DNA of 64,000 nucleotides from positions 1,984,001 through 2,048,000 of the forward strand of contig NZ_CBDIIJ010000002.1 of assembly GCF_965279675.1 (NCBI RefSeq), given 5' to 3'. Below the pieces are notes generated by a model that saw nothing but the letters and a program-made list of their open reading frames with translations, had not been told where the DNA came from and made no database searches. The position numbers were made by a program, and so were the translations under genes. This DNA comes from Mucisphaera sp965279675. GTDB taxonomy: Bacteria > Planctomycetota > Phycisphaerae > Phycisphaerales > Phycisphaeraceae. Position 1 is the stretch's first letter; every line of letters begins with the position of its first letter. Shown here one piece after another: positions 8,173-16,339 of this stretch.

Positions 8173-9681
8173 TCACGCATACCCGGGCAGATACGCCGCC
8201 TGAGTCTCAAACATCTCACCAGCCATCTCAGCAATCTCACCAGGCGTGCAAACCGCCTGACACAACGGATCCAGATACAAAGCCTCCGTCGCCGCCTGCC
8301 TGCTCCGCTCGATCGCCGCCGTCGCCGCCAGATCAAAGAAGCCCATGTTGCTCGCGCACACATGCCCCATCACCGCCGGCAACGCTCCATACCGCGTCGG
8401 CTGCACCCCGTTGCCATCCACCAGACACGCCACCTCCACCGCACCATCCCCTGGCAGATTCGTAATCAGCTTGCCCGCCTCACCGCTCCCACCCAATGGC
8501 CGATTCATCACATTCCCATGAATCCGGTAAGGCACGTCCTTCTCCATCGCCTCGATGATCCACGACGCATACTCCCACGACCGCTCAAGATCGAACGTCT
8601 CCTCGCCCCTGAGCATCCGCTCCCGGTACCCATCACTCGCCGCACGCCAGGACGGCCAGTTCGTCGCATAAAACCGCGATCCCCCGTGATACCCGAGCCG
8701 AAGCAGCTTCCTCCCCGCCTCAGACTTCCGGTAGTAAGGCAGATACTCCGACAAATGCCCCGAACTCTCCGTGATAAACGCCCCGAAGTGCAGACACATG
8801 TCCTTCCGTACCAGATCGTCGTGCCGGTACCCCCGCTCCACCTCCTCGCCCTTCGTGTCATCCGCAGCATCAAACCGAGCCAGCCCCGCCTCCGCCTCAG
8901 CGATCCCCTCCCCAACCTCACGCTCAAACCGCGCCATCAGCACCTTCTGATAAAGATCCTCACCCCGATGCTCGAGCTTTGTGAACCACGCCAGGTGATT
9001 GATCCCCGCACACGCCCAGTCCATCTCCTCGTAAGGCACCCCCGCGTAGTCCGCCAGCAGATGACTCGTCCCCTGCACGCTGTGACACAATCCAACCACC
9101 GGCACCTCGGGCACCGCACGCCCCGCCGCCAGCACCATCATGCTCATCGGGTTCGTGTAGTTGAGCATCGGCGCCCCCGGGCACAGCTCCGCCATGTCCC
9201 GAAGAATCTCCAGAAACACCGGGATCGTCCGCAGCCCCTTGAACAACCCGCCCGGACCCATCGTGTCGCCGATGCACTGATCCACGCCATACCGAAACGG
9301 GATGTCGTAGTCCGTGTCCACACACGCCCGACCCGAAACCTCGACGCAGCAAACCGCATAGTCCGTCCCAGGCAGCGCCCGACGCCGATCCGTCTCCGCC
9401 CGCACCGTCCACGTCCCCGACTGCCCCATCTGCTCGATCAGCAAGCCGATCACTCGCTTCATCAACGCCAGCCGCGCCTCATCCACATCCACCAGCCGAA
9501 ACTCACCCCCAGACCCACCCGGAATCGCCATCACGTCACGACACAACACCGGACAGAACATCGACCCCGCCCCCAGAAACGTCACGTTCAACGGACGCCC
9601 CACCTCACCCGCAAACCCGCGCACACCCTCCGCCCGCTTCACATGCCCCTCATGCCCACCTTTCGCCTGATCCGATGCCAT
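8173..9681 (-). CDS. GH4 family alpha-glycosidase (alpha-galactosidase/alpha-glucuronidase type)
   Basis: 502 residues. GH4 enzymes cleave glycosides by an NAD+ and Mn2+ dependent oxidation-elimination route. Visible hallmarks: the NAD-binding VTFLGAGSMFCP near the N-terminus, the metal-binding CHS motif in VVGLCHSVQG, GINHLAWF, and NYTNPM, all matching the MelA-like branch. The frame is open further upstream, but ATG 9681 is chosen because TTGAGG lies nine bases before it and the residues upstream do not resemble the family. It is the first gene of the operon and is divergently transcribed from an AraC regulator. Imported intracellular substrate fits the cytoplasmic location. Alpha-galactoside versus uronide specificity is not decided. 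Confidence 0.88.
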   Translation of the reverse strand: MASDQAKGGHEGHVKRAEGVRGFAGEVGRPLNVTFLGAGSMFCPVLCRDVMAIPGGSGGEFRLVDVDEARLALMKRVIGLLIEQMGQSGTWTVRAETDRRRALPGTDYAVCCVEVSGRACVDTDYDIPFRYGVDQCIGDTMGPGGLFKGLRTIPVFLEILRDMAELCPGAPMLNYTNPMSMMVLAAGRAVPEVPVVGLCHSVQGTSHLLADYAGVPYEEMDWACAGINHLAWFTKLEHRGEDLYQKVLMARFEREVGEGIAEAEAGLARFDAADDTKGEEVERGYRHDDLVRKDMCLHFGAFITESSGHLSEYLPYYRKSEAGRKLLRLGYHGGSRFYATNWPSWRAASDGYRERMLRGEETFDLERSWEYASWIIEAMEKDVPYRIHGNVMNRPLGGSGEAGKLITNLPGDGAVEVACLVDGNGVQPTRYGALPAVMGHVCASNMGFFDLAATAAIERSRQAATEALYLDPLCQAVCTPGEIAEMAGEMFETQAAYLPGYA

Positions 9682-9767
9682 CGACAAGAACCTCAAGTAA
9701 GACACGATGCAGTAATTCGTGAAGTTACCATTCGATTCGCTGGCAAAGACGACTATATTGTGAGGAT
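9682..9767. promoter_or_regulatory. Divergent control region between GH4 operon and AraC-type regulator
   Basis: The 86 bases between the two divergent starts are the most AT-rich part of this locus and must hold the operon promoter. Reading the + strand, TTCGAT (9731-9736) and TATATT (9754-9759) are spaced 17 bases, a passable sigma70-like pair, but it ends only 8 bases from the regulator ATG, so it would give an almost leaderless message. ATTCG occurs three times within 9715-9740 (ATTCGTG, ATTCGATTCG), which could be part of a regulator site. No clear -35/-10 pair was found for the operon strand. Regulatory role by position; individual sites are weak. Confidence 0.45.
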
Positions 9768-10616
9768 ATGTGTGCAAAAAGTGATATCCAGCCCCAGCGA
9801 CACGCCGCCCGCAAAGCCGGCCCCGCCCTCTGGCAGCTCCGACAGTTCGGCCGCGAAGCCAACCCCACCGGCCGCCGCTACGAGTTCCACAACACCAGGC
9901 GATCCCCCGCCGGACTCCTCGTCATCCAGGCCTCACTCCAGGGCCACCTGCAGATCAAAAACCATCAGGGCACCTTCCACGCCCCCGAAAAATCGCTCAT
10001 CCTCTTCCAGTACGGCGACGATTCCCACTACCAACGACCCAACCCCACCGACGGCCCATACCACTGCGCCTGGATCGGCATCCTCGGCGCCGGCGTCTCC
10101 GAACACGCCCGCGAACTCACCGCCATCAACGGCCCCGTCATCGACACCACCACCGACCCCTCACTCATCACCGACCTCGAACACCTCATCGACACCGCCG
10201 ACCCCATCAACGAACCCGACCAGGCCAAACTCGCCGCCGCCTCGTACCACTACCTCACCCGCCTCTACCACCACGTCACCAACCGCCAGCAGGCCAAACT
10301 CCCCCCCGTCGAGCAGGCCGCCCAAACCCTCTACCAGCAACCCCTCCGACCCGTCACCGTCACCCAGATCGCCCAACGCTTCAACGTCTCCCGCGAACAC
10401 CTCATCCGAACCTTCACCCAGCACCACGCCGAAGCACCCCACGCCTACCTCACCCGAAAACGCACCGACCAGGCCATCCAACTCCTCACCCAAACCTCCC
10501 TGCCCCTCGCCGACGTCACCCGACAGGCCGGCTTCAGCTCCCAACACACACTCGCCCGCCAGATACGCGCAGCCACAGGACTCGCACCCACCGCACTCCG
10601 CAACCAGCACCGCTAG
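9768..10616 (+). CDS. AraC family transcriptional regulator
   Basis: 282 residues. The C-terminal ~95 residues hold the two helix-turn-helix units of the AraC/XylS DNA-binding domain: VTVTQIAQRFNVSREHLIRT, then LADVTRQAGFSSQHTLARQI. The N-terminal part (about 1-150) is the cupin-like sensor expected in sugar-responsive members. It probably senses an intermediate of the sugar pathway and controls the divergent GH4-transporter operon, as is usual for this arrangement. ATG 9768 has GAGGAT directly before it, a tight ribosome site. DUF4432 follows 24 bases downstream on the same strand. Third codon positions are almost all C, in line with the strand skew here, so codon bias is not a sign of transfer. 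Confidence 0.9.
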   Translation: MCAKSDIQPQRHAARKAGPALWQLRQFGREANPTGRRYEFHNTRRSPAGLLVIQASLQGHLQIKNHQGTFHAPEKSLILFQYGDDSHYQRPNPTDGPYHCAWIGILGAGVSEHARELTAINGPVIDTTTDPSLITDLEHLIDTADPINEPDQAKLAAASYHYLTRLYHHVTNRQQAKLPPVEQAAQTLYQQPLRPVTVTQIAQRFNVSREHLIRTFTQHHAEAPHAYLTRKRTDQAIQLLTQTSLPLADVTRQAGFSSQHTLARQIRAATGLAPTALRNQHR

Positions 10617-10640
10617 GCTCTAGCCAACACGGAGACGCAC

Positions 10641-11681
10641 ATGCCCAACCACCTCAACCCCCAACTCGTCGAAACCCCCCTCCAACTCGGCGGGATACGC
10701 ACCGGAACCCTCGACCACCCCCAGCCAATCGGCGCTACCTCCACCCGTGTCGCCTTCATCGATACCGGCTCCGGACTCCGCTACACCGTCGCACTCGACC
10801 GAGGCGGCGACATCATCGAAGCCGCCTACAACGACACACCCCTCGCCTACCTCACACCCAACGGCCTCTCGAAACCCGACCAGGCCCACGCCCACGGCAT
10901 GGACTGGCTCCGATCCTGGGCCGGCGGGCTCGTCACCACCTGCGGGCCACTCCACGTCGGTCCCCCCAAACCCAACGATCCCAACGCCCCCGGCCTCCAC
11001 GGCCGCCACCACCTCACACCCGCCGCCATCACCGCCATCGACAACCCCAACCCCCGCGCGGGCAAACGCGACTTCGCCCTCCACCTCCGCATCGACCACA
11101 CCCGCATGTTCGGTCCCTCCCTCTCCATACACCGAACCATCGCTGGCACCCTCGGCCAGCCCACTATCCACCTCACCGACACCCTCACCAACACCGCCGA
11201 CACCCCCATCCCCCAGAGCACCCTCTACCACTGCAACCTCGGCCACCCCTTCCTCGCACCCGGCTGCACCATCACCACCGACGCACAACCCCTCTCCGCC
11301 TGGGGCACCCTCGAAAACGAAACCGACCCCAACGCCTTCAAAACCATCACCGAACCCCGCCCCGACCACACCGGCACCGGCGAAGCAGGCGTCATCCTCA
11401 AAGCCATCCCCAGCCAGGACGGCACCACCACCGCCGCCCTCCACAACCCCCACCGCCAACTCACCCTCGCCATCACCTTCAAACCCTCCCAACTCCCAAA
11501 CCTCGCCATCTGGCAACACCTCAGCCCAACCAGCTATGTCACCGGCATCGAACCCCTCATCGGCCCCACCCCAGGCCCCGACTCCGACGGCTCCAACCCC
11601 CACCCACCCATCCAACCCCAGGAATCAAAAACCTACGAGCTCAGCCTGAAACTGACACAGACACCAGACACCCCCAGCTAG
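10641..11681 (+). CDS. DUF4432 family protein, aldose-1-epimerase-like fold
   Basis: 346 residues. TGSGLRYTVALDRGGDI, HGMDWLRSWAGGL with GLHGRHH, and STLYHCNLGHPFL are the conserved stretches of DUF4432, a galactose-mutarotase-like beta-sandwich family commonly found with sugar catabolic genes. The His residues in those motifs resemble the catalytic His pair of aldose 1-epimerases. GGAGACGCAC precedes ATG 10641. It follows the AraC gene by 24 bases and probably shares its transcript. A role as mutarotase or in handling the sugar released by the GH4 enzyme is inferred from context and fold, not shown. Confidence 0.8.
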   Translation: MPNHLNPQLVETPLQLGGIRTGTLDHPQPIGATSTRVAFIDTGSGLRYTVALDRGGDIIEAAYNDTPLAYLTPNGLSKPDQAHAHGMDWLRSWAGGLVTTCGPLHVGPPKPNDPNAPGLHGRHHLTPAAITAIDNPNPRAGKRDFALHLRIDHTRMFGPSLSIHRTIAGTLGQPTIHLTDTLTNTADTPIPQSTLYHCNLGHPFLAPGCTITTDAQPLSAWGTLENETDPNAFKTITEPRPDHTGTGEAGVILKAIPSQDGTTTAALHNPHRQLTLAITFKPSQLPNLAIWQHLSPTSYVTGIEPLIGPTPGPDSDGSNPHPPIQPQESKTYELSLKLTQTPDTPS

Positions 11682-11722
11682 CTTGCAACGGCAACACACA
11701 ATTGGCGAGAAACAAAACCAAG

Positions 11723-11810
11723 CGGACGGGGTGGGATTCGAACCCACGGTACGGGAAACCCGTACACCGGTTTTCGAAACCGGCTCCTTCAGCCGCTCGG
11801 ACACCCGTCC
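11723..11810 (-). tRNA. tRNA-Ser (anticodon CGA)
   Basis: The minus strand folds as an 88-base class II tRNA. The acceptor stem GGACGGG (11804-11810) pairs with CCCGTCC (11724-11730) and leaves discriminator G, the serine identity base. The anticodon arm CCGGT-TTCGAAA-ACCGG gives anticodon CGA for UCG codons. A long variable arm with TACGGG/CCCGTA and a TpsiC arm GTGGGTTCGAATCCCAC complete it. CCA is not encoded. It lies 41 bases after the DUF4432 stop, on the opposite strand. Confidence 0.97.
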
Positions 11811-11923
11811 AGGGACGCAGATCAGCCCGCCAACACCACCGCAGGCCGACCCGAGCGAATCGCTAAGATAGCACATCAAGCCCGGCCGATCAGCCAATGG
11901 CCGCCGAAGGGACCACCACAACC

Positions 11924-12178
11924 ATGGCAGAAACCCAGCACACCTTCGAACCCGGCACGCGGGTCGTCGTCACCCAGCAGATCCCCCAACGAGACGAAGT
12001 CTGGACCGAAAAAATCGAAGGCACCGTCGTCCGCTACGAACAATCCAAAACCGGCTCCTGGTTCGCCCACGCCAAAGACGACCGCCTCTGGCTCGACCGA
12101 CTCGTCCTCAAAAAAGACGATGGCGAAACCGCCGTGGTCAACCTCGATCGCTACACCCACGTCGAACAAGCCCCCTGA
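11924..12178 (+). CDS. Small conserved-looking protein of unknown function
   Basis: 84 residues, not recognised. The sequence is hydrophilic with alternating strands (TRVVVTQQIPQRDEVWTEKI, EGTVVRYEQSKTGSWFAHA, LWLDRLVLKKDDGE), suggesting a small SH3-like beta barrel; no signal peptide or membrane segment. ATG 11924 is taken because AAGGGA lies 11 bases upstream; an in-frame ATG at 11897 has no ribosome site. Strong third-position C bias matches true genes of this arm, supporting that it is coding. It is 32 bases upstream of the rhodanese gene on the same strand and may be co-transcribed with it. A nucleic-acid or ribosome-linked role is possible for such folds but unsupported. Confidence 0.6.
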   Translation: MAETQHTFEPGTRVVVTQQIPQRDEVWTEKIEGTVVRYEQSKTGSWFAHAKDDRLWLDRLVLKKDDGETAVVNLDRYTHVEQAP

Positions 12179-12210
12179 ACCATCCCCCCAAAGCCACACG
12201 GAGCCCAGCC

Positions 12211-12564
12211 ATGACCCAGGCATCCGATCCCGGCAAGGCCGTCCGCGAAGCCTCCGCCGTCGAAGTCAAAACCCTCCTCGACTCCGACAACCCGCCCATC
12301 CTCCTTGATGTCCGCGAGCCCGAAGAAGTCGCCACCGCCGCCATCGACGGCGCCATCGTCATCCCCATGGGCGAAATCCCCTCCCGACTCTTCGAACTCC
12401 AGGAACACGCCGAGTCCACCGTCGTCACCTTCTGCCACGGCGGGATCCGATCCCTCAACGTCGCCAACTACCTCGCCGCCCAAGGCTTCGAAGACGTCAT
12501 CTCCATGGCCGGCGGCATCGACGCCTGGTCCCAGCACGTCGACCCCACCGTCCCCCGCTACTAG
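12211..12564 (+). CDS. Rhodanese-domain protein (single-domain sulfurtransferase)
   Basis: 117 residues, one rhodanese domain filling the protein, like GlpE/PspE types. The active-site loop CHGGIR (C75-R80) carries the Cys that holds a persulfide; the six-residue loop fits sulfur rather than phosphate substrates. LLDVREPEEV (residues 31-40) and the C-terminal GFEDVISMAGGIDAW are standard family motifs. No signal peptide, so cytoplasmic. It probably moves sulfane sulfur between thiols or serves thiolation pathways; the exact partner is not evident. Ribosome site GGAGCCCAGCC before ATG 12211. It is followed after 80 bases by the epimerase gene. Confidence 0.9.
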   Translation: MTQASDPGKAVREASAVEVKTLLDSDNPPILLDVREPEEVATAAIDGAIVIPMGEIPSRLFELQEHAESTVVTFCHGGIRSLNVANYLAAQGFEDVISMAGGIDAWSQHVDPTVPRY

Positions 12565-12644
12565 TCCAGTAATCACCCGCCCCCGACCCCAGCGCCCCGG
12601 ATGATCGCGACGCCAACCCCGATCACGCCGATACCACCTATCCC

Positions 12645-13667
12645 ATGACCGACACCCAGCCACAACCGATCGACTGGTCAGCCCTCCACGCCGACAGACT
12701 CAAAAACAGACGACTACTCGTCACCGGCGGAGCAGGTTTTATCGGGTCCCACCTCACCAGCGCCATCCTCAAGGCCGGCGGCGCCGTCACCGTCCTCGAC
12801 GACCTCTCCACCGGCGACCGCCGCAACGTCCGCGAACCCTCCGACCACTACCGCTTCGTCGAAGGCACCATCCTCGACCAGGCCACCATCGAACAAGCCG
12901 CCGACGGCTGCGACGCCCTCATCCACCTCGCCGCCCTCGGCTCCGTCCCCCAGTCCGTCGCCGAGCCCCACCGCTACCACCAGGTCAACGAACTCGGCAC
13001 CCTCCGCGTCCTCGAAGCCGCTCGAGCCAAGGGCCTCCGCCGCGTCCTCCTCGCCTCCAGCGCCGCGGTCTACGGCAACGACCCCACCCTCCCCAAACAC
13101 GAGGACATGCCCGTCGACCCCGCCAGCCCCTACGCAGCCAACAAAGCCGCCGGCGAAGCCATGCTCAAAGCCTGGGCCCGGGCCTACGCTCCCCTCGACA
13201 CCGTCGCCCTCCGCTTCTTCAACATCTTCGGACCCGGCCAGAACGCCAACTCCGCCTACGCCGCCGCCATCGCCGCCTTCGCCAACCGACTCTCCCACGG
13301 ACTCCCACCCCGTATCTTTGGCGACGGCGAGCAGTCCCGCGACTTCTGCGAAGTCTCCAACGTCGCCCACGCCTGCCTCCTCGCCATCACCCACCCCGAC
13401 CGCCTCGAAGGCCTCCCCATCAACATCGCCTGCGCCGAAGCCATCTCCGTCAACCGCCTCGCCCAGGGCATGATCGACCGCTTCCAACGCCCCGACTTCA
13501 CCCCCGCCTACGAACCCGAACGCCCAGGCGACGTGAAACACTCGCTCGCCTCCATCGACCGCGCCAAGGCCATCCTCGGCTACCAGCCCCTCGTCGACTT
13601 TGACACCGGCCTCGCTCGAACCTGCGACTGGTACCTCCAACAGGCCCAAGCCCCCGCAGCCACCTGA
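12645..13667 (+). CDS. NAD-dependent epimerase/dehydratase, UDP-glucose 4-epimerase-like
   Basis: 340 residues of the extended short-chain dehydrogenase family acting on nucleotide sugars. The NAD-binding VTGGAGFIGSHL lies at residues 26-37 and the catalytic Y163-x-x-x-K167 in SPYAANKAAGEAM, preceded by ASSAAVYGN. RFFNIFGPGQ and DGEQSRDFCEVSNVA are typical of WbpP/GalE-like epimerases. It probably interconverts UDP-glucose/galactose or UDP-uronic or N-acetyl sugars for cell-surface glycan. It stands alone, with an 80-base gap upstream and a 52-base gap downstream. GalE versus a WbpP or dehydratase role is not separable by reading. Confidence 0.88.
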   Translation: MTDTQPQPIDWSALHADRLKNRRLLVTGGAGFIGSHLTSAILKAGGAVTVLDDLSTGDRRNVREPSDHYRFVEGTILDQATIEQAADGCDALIHLAALGSVPQSVAEPHRYHQVNELGTLRVLEAARAKGLRRVLLASSAAVYGNDPTLPKHEDMPVDPASPYAANKAAGEAMLKAWARAYAPLDTVALRFFNIFGPGQNANSAYAAAIAAFANRLSHGLPPRIFGDGEQSRDFCEVSNVAHACLLAITHPDRLEGLPINIACAEAISVNRLAQGMIDRFQRPDFTPAYEPERPGDVKHSLASIDRAKAILGYQPLVDFDTGLARTCDWYLQQAQAPAAT

Positions 13668-13719
13668 ACACCCACCTTTTTGCTGGACCCCTACCACGCC
13701 ACACCCTTAAGCTCTAACC

Positions 13720-14235
13720 ATGACCCAGGCCCCCGTCGAAACCCCCACCACCAGCGGCTACGTCCCGCCACGGAACATCCAGTTCTCCGTCTTCGTCGAT
13801 AACCGCGTCGGCCAGCTCCTCGACGTCGCCCAGTGCTTCGTCAGCCAGAGCCTCACCCTCGCCGGCCTCTCCGTCGTCGACTCCGCCGACCACGCCGTCG
13901 TCCGACTCCTCACCTCCAACGCCGACCTCGCCCGCCGACTCCTCAAACGCAACGAAATGGCCTTCTCCGAAAGCAACGTCCTCGCCGTCGAACTCTCCGA
14001 AGGCCGCTCCCTCCAGGACCTCTGCGAACAACTCGTCGCCGCCGAACTCAACATCTACTTCGCTTACCCCCTCCTTGTCCGCCCCCGCGGACTCCCCGTC
14101 ATGGTCATCCAGACCGACGACATCATGTTCACCGCCCAACTCCTACGCAAAAAACTCTTCACCCTCCTCGCCGAAAATGACCTCGGCGACAACGCCCCCC
14201 GAAACCGCCCCGACGCCGGCCTCAGCCCGAATTAG
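13720..14235 (+). CDS. ACT-domain protein
   Basis: 171 residues. FSVFVDNRVGQLLDVAQCF at residues 22-40 is the start of an ACT regulatory fold, and a second, ACT-like unit seems to follow (LNIYFAYPLLVRPRGLPVMV, then IQTDDIMFTAQLL). Such stand-alone paired ACT proteins bind amino acids and often regulate enzymes of amino-acid metabolism; this protein has no catalytic domain. No membrane segments. ATG 13720 lacks a strong ribosome site. It converges on glycogen synthase with a 150-base gap holding hairpins. Ligand unknown; the VDSADHAVVRLLT stretch is the kind of ligand-pocket strand seen in these proteins. Confidence 0.8.
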   Translation: MTQAPVETPTTSGYVPPRNIQFSVFVDNRVGQLLDVAQCFVSQSLTLAGLSVVDSADHAVVRLLTSNADLARRLLKRNEMAFSESNVLAVELSEGRSLQDLCEQLVAAELNIYFAYPLLVRPRGLPVMVIQTDDIMFTAQLLRKKLFTLLAENDLGDNAPRNRPDAGLSPN

Positions 14236-14385
14236 CAGCTCCCCCGATTCACTAAATACGCCCGTAGAACGACACTGTCGATCACCAGGAATCACGGGTG
14301 GCTCTGTTCACGGCGCAGCCGTGCCCACAGAACCAACACCCCAAGCCGGGCCGCGACGCGGCCCCGGTCCAACCTGCCCACTCCC
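14236..14385. terminator. Convergent intergenic region with hairpins
   Basis: Between the ACT gene and the convergent glycogen synthase gene lie two short inverted repeats: CACGGC-GCA-GCCGTG and, at about 14348-14364, GGGCCGC-GAC-GCGGCCC. The second is a strong 7-bp GC stem but lacks a T-run on either strand. It could slow polymerase from both sides or be a factor-dependent stop. No coding sequence seen. Confidence 0.4.
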
Positions 14386-16224
14386 TCACCCAATCCGATC
14401 CAACGCCAACGCATGCGCCTCGTGATACCGACGCCCGAGGTTGTGCCAGTCAAAGTGCTCCGAGAACGACTCCACCTTGTTCCGCAGCGTGATCCGCTCA
14501 CGCCGCGATAGCTGACACATCCGGAACATCTGCTCCGCGATCTGATCCGCCGTCGCATGGAAATCTCGATACCGACGCTCCACGATCGAAACCCCCTTCG
14601 ACTCGTGATCCGCCATCAACTGCAGCAGATAGGAACCAAACCCCGACAGGTCCGACGTCAGCGCCGGCACGCCCAACGCGATCGACTCCAAAGGCGTATA
14701 CCCCCACGGCTCGTAATACGACGGGAACACCCCGAGGTGACAACCCCGCACAAACTGCTCGTACTCCATCCCGAAAAGCGGGTTACTCGTCGTGATAAAA
14801 GCCGGGTGATAGATCACCTTCACCGGATCATGCGGACCATTAAACAAATGACACGCCCGCAACTGATTCAGCACGTCGTCGTTCTGATCATCCAATAGGT
14901 CATGCGTCACAATCGGCGGCAACGACCCCCGCCGCCAAGCATGCAGCGACCGCTTCAAACGCAGCCGCCAATACTCATCCACCAGCTCATTCAGATCCGG
15001 CACACGCCCCTCCGCCGCCGCCAGCATCACGCCCTTGCCCACCTGCTCCTTGATCGCATTCGCCACATCGTGGAACTCGCTCAGCATCGACCGCGTCTCA
15101 AGCGTCTGCACATTGATCGAACGCACCGGCGCCTTCGTGATGATGAAAAACACCACATTCACCGGCGAACCGCTCGCCTTCAACCGATGATTCAGCCGCG
15201 CCAGCGCCTCGATCGTGACATCCATCCCCTTGTTCTTGTACTCGTACCGACCCGACGTGAAGAAGTACAGCGTCGTGTCGAGGTCCATCCGGTACGACGG
15301 GAAGAAATGCCCGATGGTGAACTCGTGAATCTCCTCCTTGTACTGCGCGTGCAGGTTCTGAAACTCATGCAACGCCGCGAAACGCTGAATGTTCAAGCCA
15401 TTCGGCAGCAGCACATCAGGCGACCGCTTCAGCAGATGCGTGCACTCATCACCCGTGATGTCCGATACCGTCGTAAACACATGCGACCCATGCGCCGCCG
15501 CCGACTCAATCTTGTGCTGCGCCTCCAGGTTGTAATGCTTCGCCTCCGCGTCTCCATCCAGCATCGACAGATGCCCGTAAAACTCCGGATGCTGCATCGC
15601 CAGCACGCGCCCCAGCCGCGTCGCATGGGTCGTGAACACCGTCGCCCCCGGCCAGTTTTCCTGCCGAAGCATCGGAATCGCCAGCCCAGCCAGCCACTCA
15701 TGAAAATGCGCGATCAGCGGCCGCTTGCCCGCCTCCTGCTCCGCCAGCAGCGTCAGCAGCACCCGCACCGCCTCACCGAACGCCACCACGTTGTTGATCT
15801 CTTCGTCATCGTTAGGCGTCGGAATGTTGTGATCTCGCCAGATCCGCGCCTTCACGTCATACAGATAACGAAACACCGAAAGATGATTCACCAGAATCAC
15901 ATTCGGCCGACCCGTCACCAGCCACCGACCGAAATGCGCCTCGATCCCCGCCTCATTCAGCGCCTTCACCGCCTGCCCAAACGCACCAATTAGCGGCCGC
16001 GGCTCAAACTCCACCTGCGCCTTGTCCGGCAGATAAGGGCCGATCAGGCAATACCGGTTGCTCCACCGACTCACCATGCTCGGCACCTTCGACCGCAGCA
16101 CCGTGTAGATCCCGCCCACCTGATTGCAAACCTCCCAGGCACACTCAAGCAGCAACGGCTCGGCACGGCGGGAACGCGTCGTCGCATCGCTCCCCGAAGA
16201 ACCAGCAGGCAGATCTGAAGGCAT
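14386..16224 (-). CDS. Glycogen synthase, GT3 (eukaryote-like) family
   Basis: 612 residues, similar to the fungal/animal-type GT3 synthases and longer than the ~480-residue bacterial GlgA. LLECAWEVCNQVGGIYTVLR at residues 25-44 is the family's donor-binding start (E-x-x-N-K/Q-V-GGIYTV). FHEWLAGLAIPML, the FTTHATRLGRVLA segment and the C-terminal PSYYEPWGYTPLESIALGVP, with the two nucleotide-binding Glu residues of GT-B folds, follow. Reaction: adds glucose from UDP-glucose to alpha-1,4-glucan. ATG 16224 has GAGGA seven bases upstream. It is divergent from the ankyrin gene. GT3 members occur in Planctomycetota and Bacteroidetes; the start and family are well supported. Confidence 0.93.
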   Translation of the reverse strand: MPSDLPAGSSGSDATTRSRRAEPLLLECAWEVCNQVGGIYTVLRSKVPSMVSRWSNRYCLIGPYLPDKAQVEFEPRPLIGAFGQAVKALNEAGIEAHFGRWLVTGRPNVILVNHLSVFRYLYDVKARIWRDHNIPTPNDDEEINNVVAFGEAVRVLLTLLAEQEAGKRPLIAHFHEWLAGLAIPMLRQENWPGATVFTTHATRLGRVLAMQHPEFYGHLSMLDGDAEAKHYNLEAQHKIESAAAHGSHVFTTVSDITGDECTHLLKRSPDVLLPNGLNIQRFAALHEFQNLHAQYKEEIHEFTIGHFFPSYRMDLDTTLYFFTSGRYEYKNKGMDVTIEALARLNHRLKASGSPVNVVFFIITKAPVRSINVQTLETRSMLSEFHDVANAIKEQVGKGVMLAAAEGRVPDLNELVDEYWRLRLKRSLHAWRRGSLPPIVTHDLLDDQNDDVLNQLRACHLFNGPHDPVKVIYHPAFITTSNPLFGMEYEQFVRGCHLGVFPSYYEPWGYTPLESIALGVPALTSDLSGFGSYLLQLMADHESKGVSIVERRYRDFHATADQIAEQMFRMCQLSRRERITLRNKVESFSEHFDWHNLGRRYHEAHALALDRIG

Positions 16225-16339
16225 GAAACATCCTCAAAGACATCGGGCAACACGAACCATGAACAAGGATTGTAAAGCCCCCGCGACCCGCCCGCAGACC
16301 GCGTACTATCCACGACACCAACGCCCAGCAGGAGCAACC

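Noticed and set aside
7966..10623. 885-residue open frame on the + strand
   Set aside because: Antisense to the solute-binding protein and GH4 genes and then in another frame through the AraC gene; Arg/Pro/His-rich composition marks it as a shadow.
16306..16314. DnaA box as proof of an origin
   Set aside because: CTATCCACG matches 7 of 9 positions but is single; no cluster, AT-rich element or dnaA nearby, so it cannot carry the origin claim.
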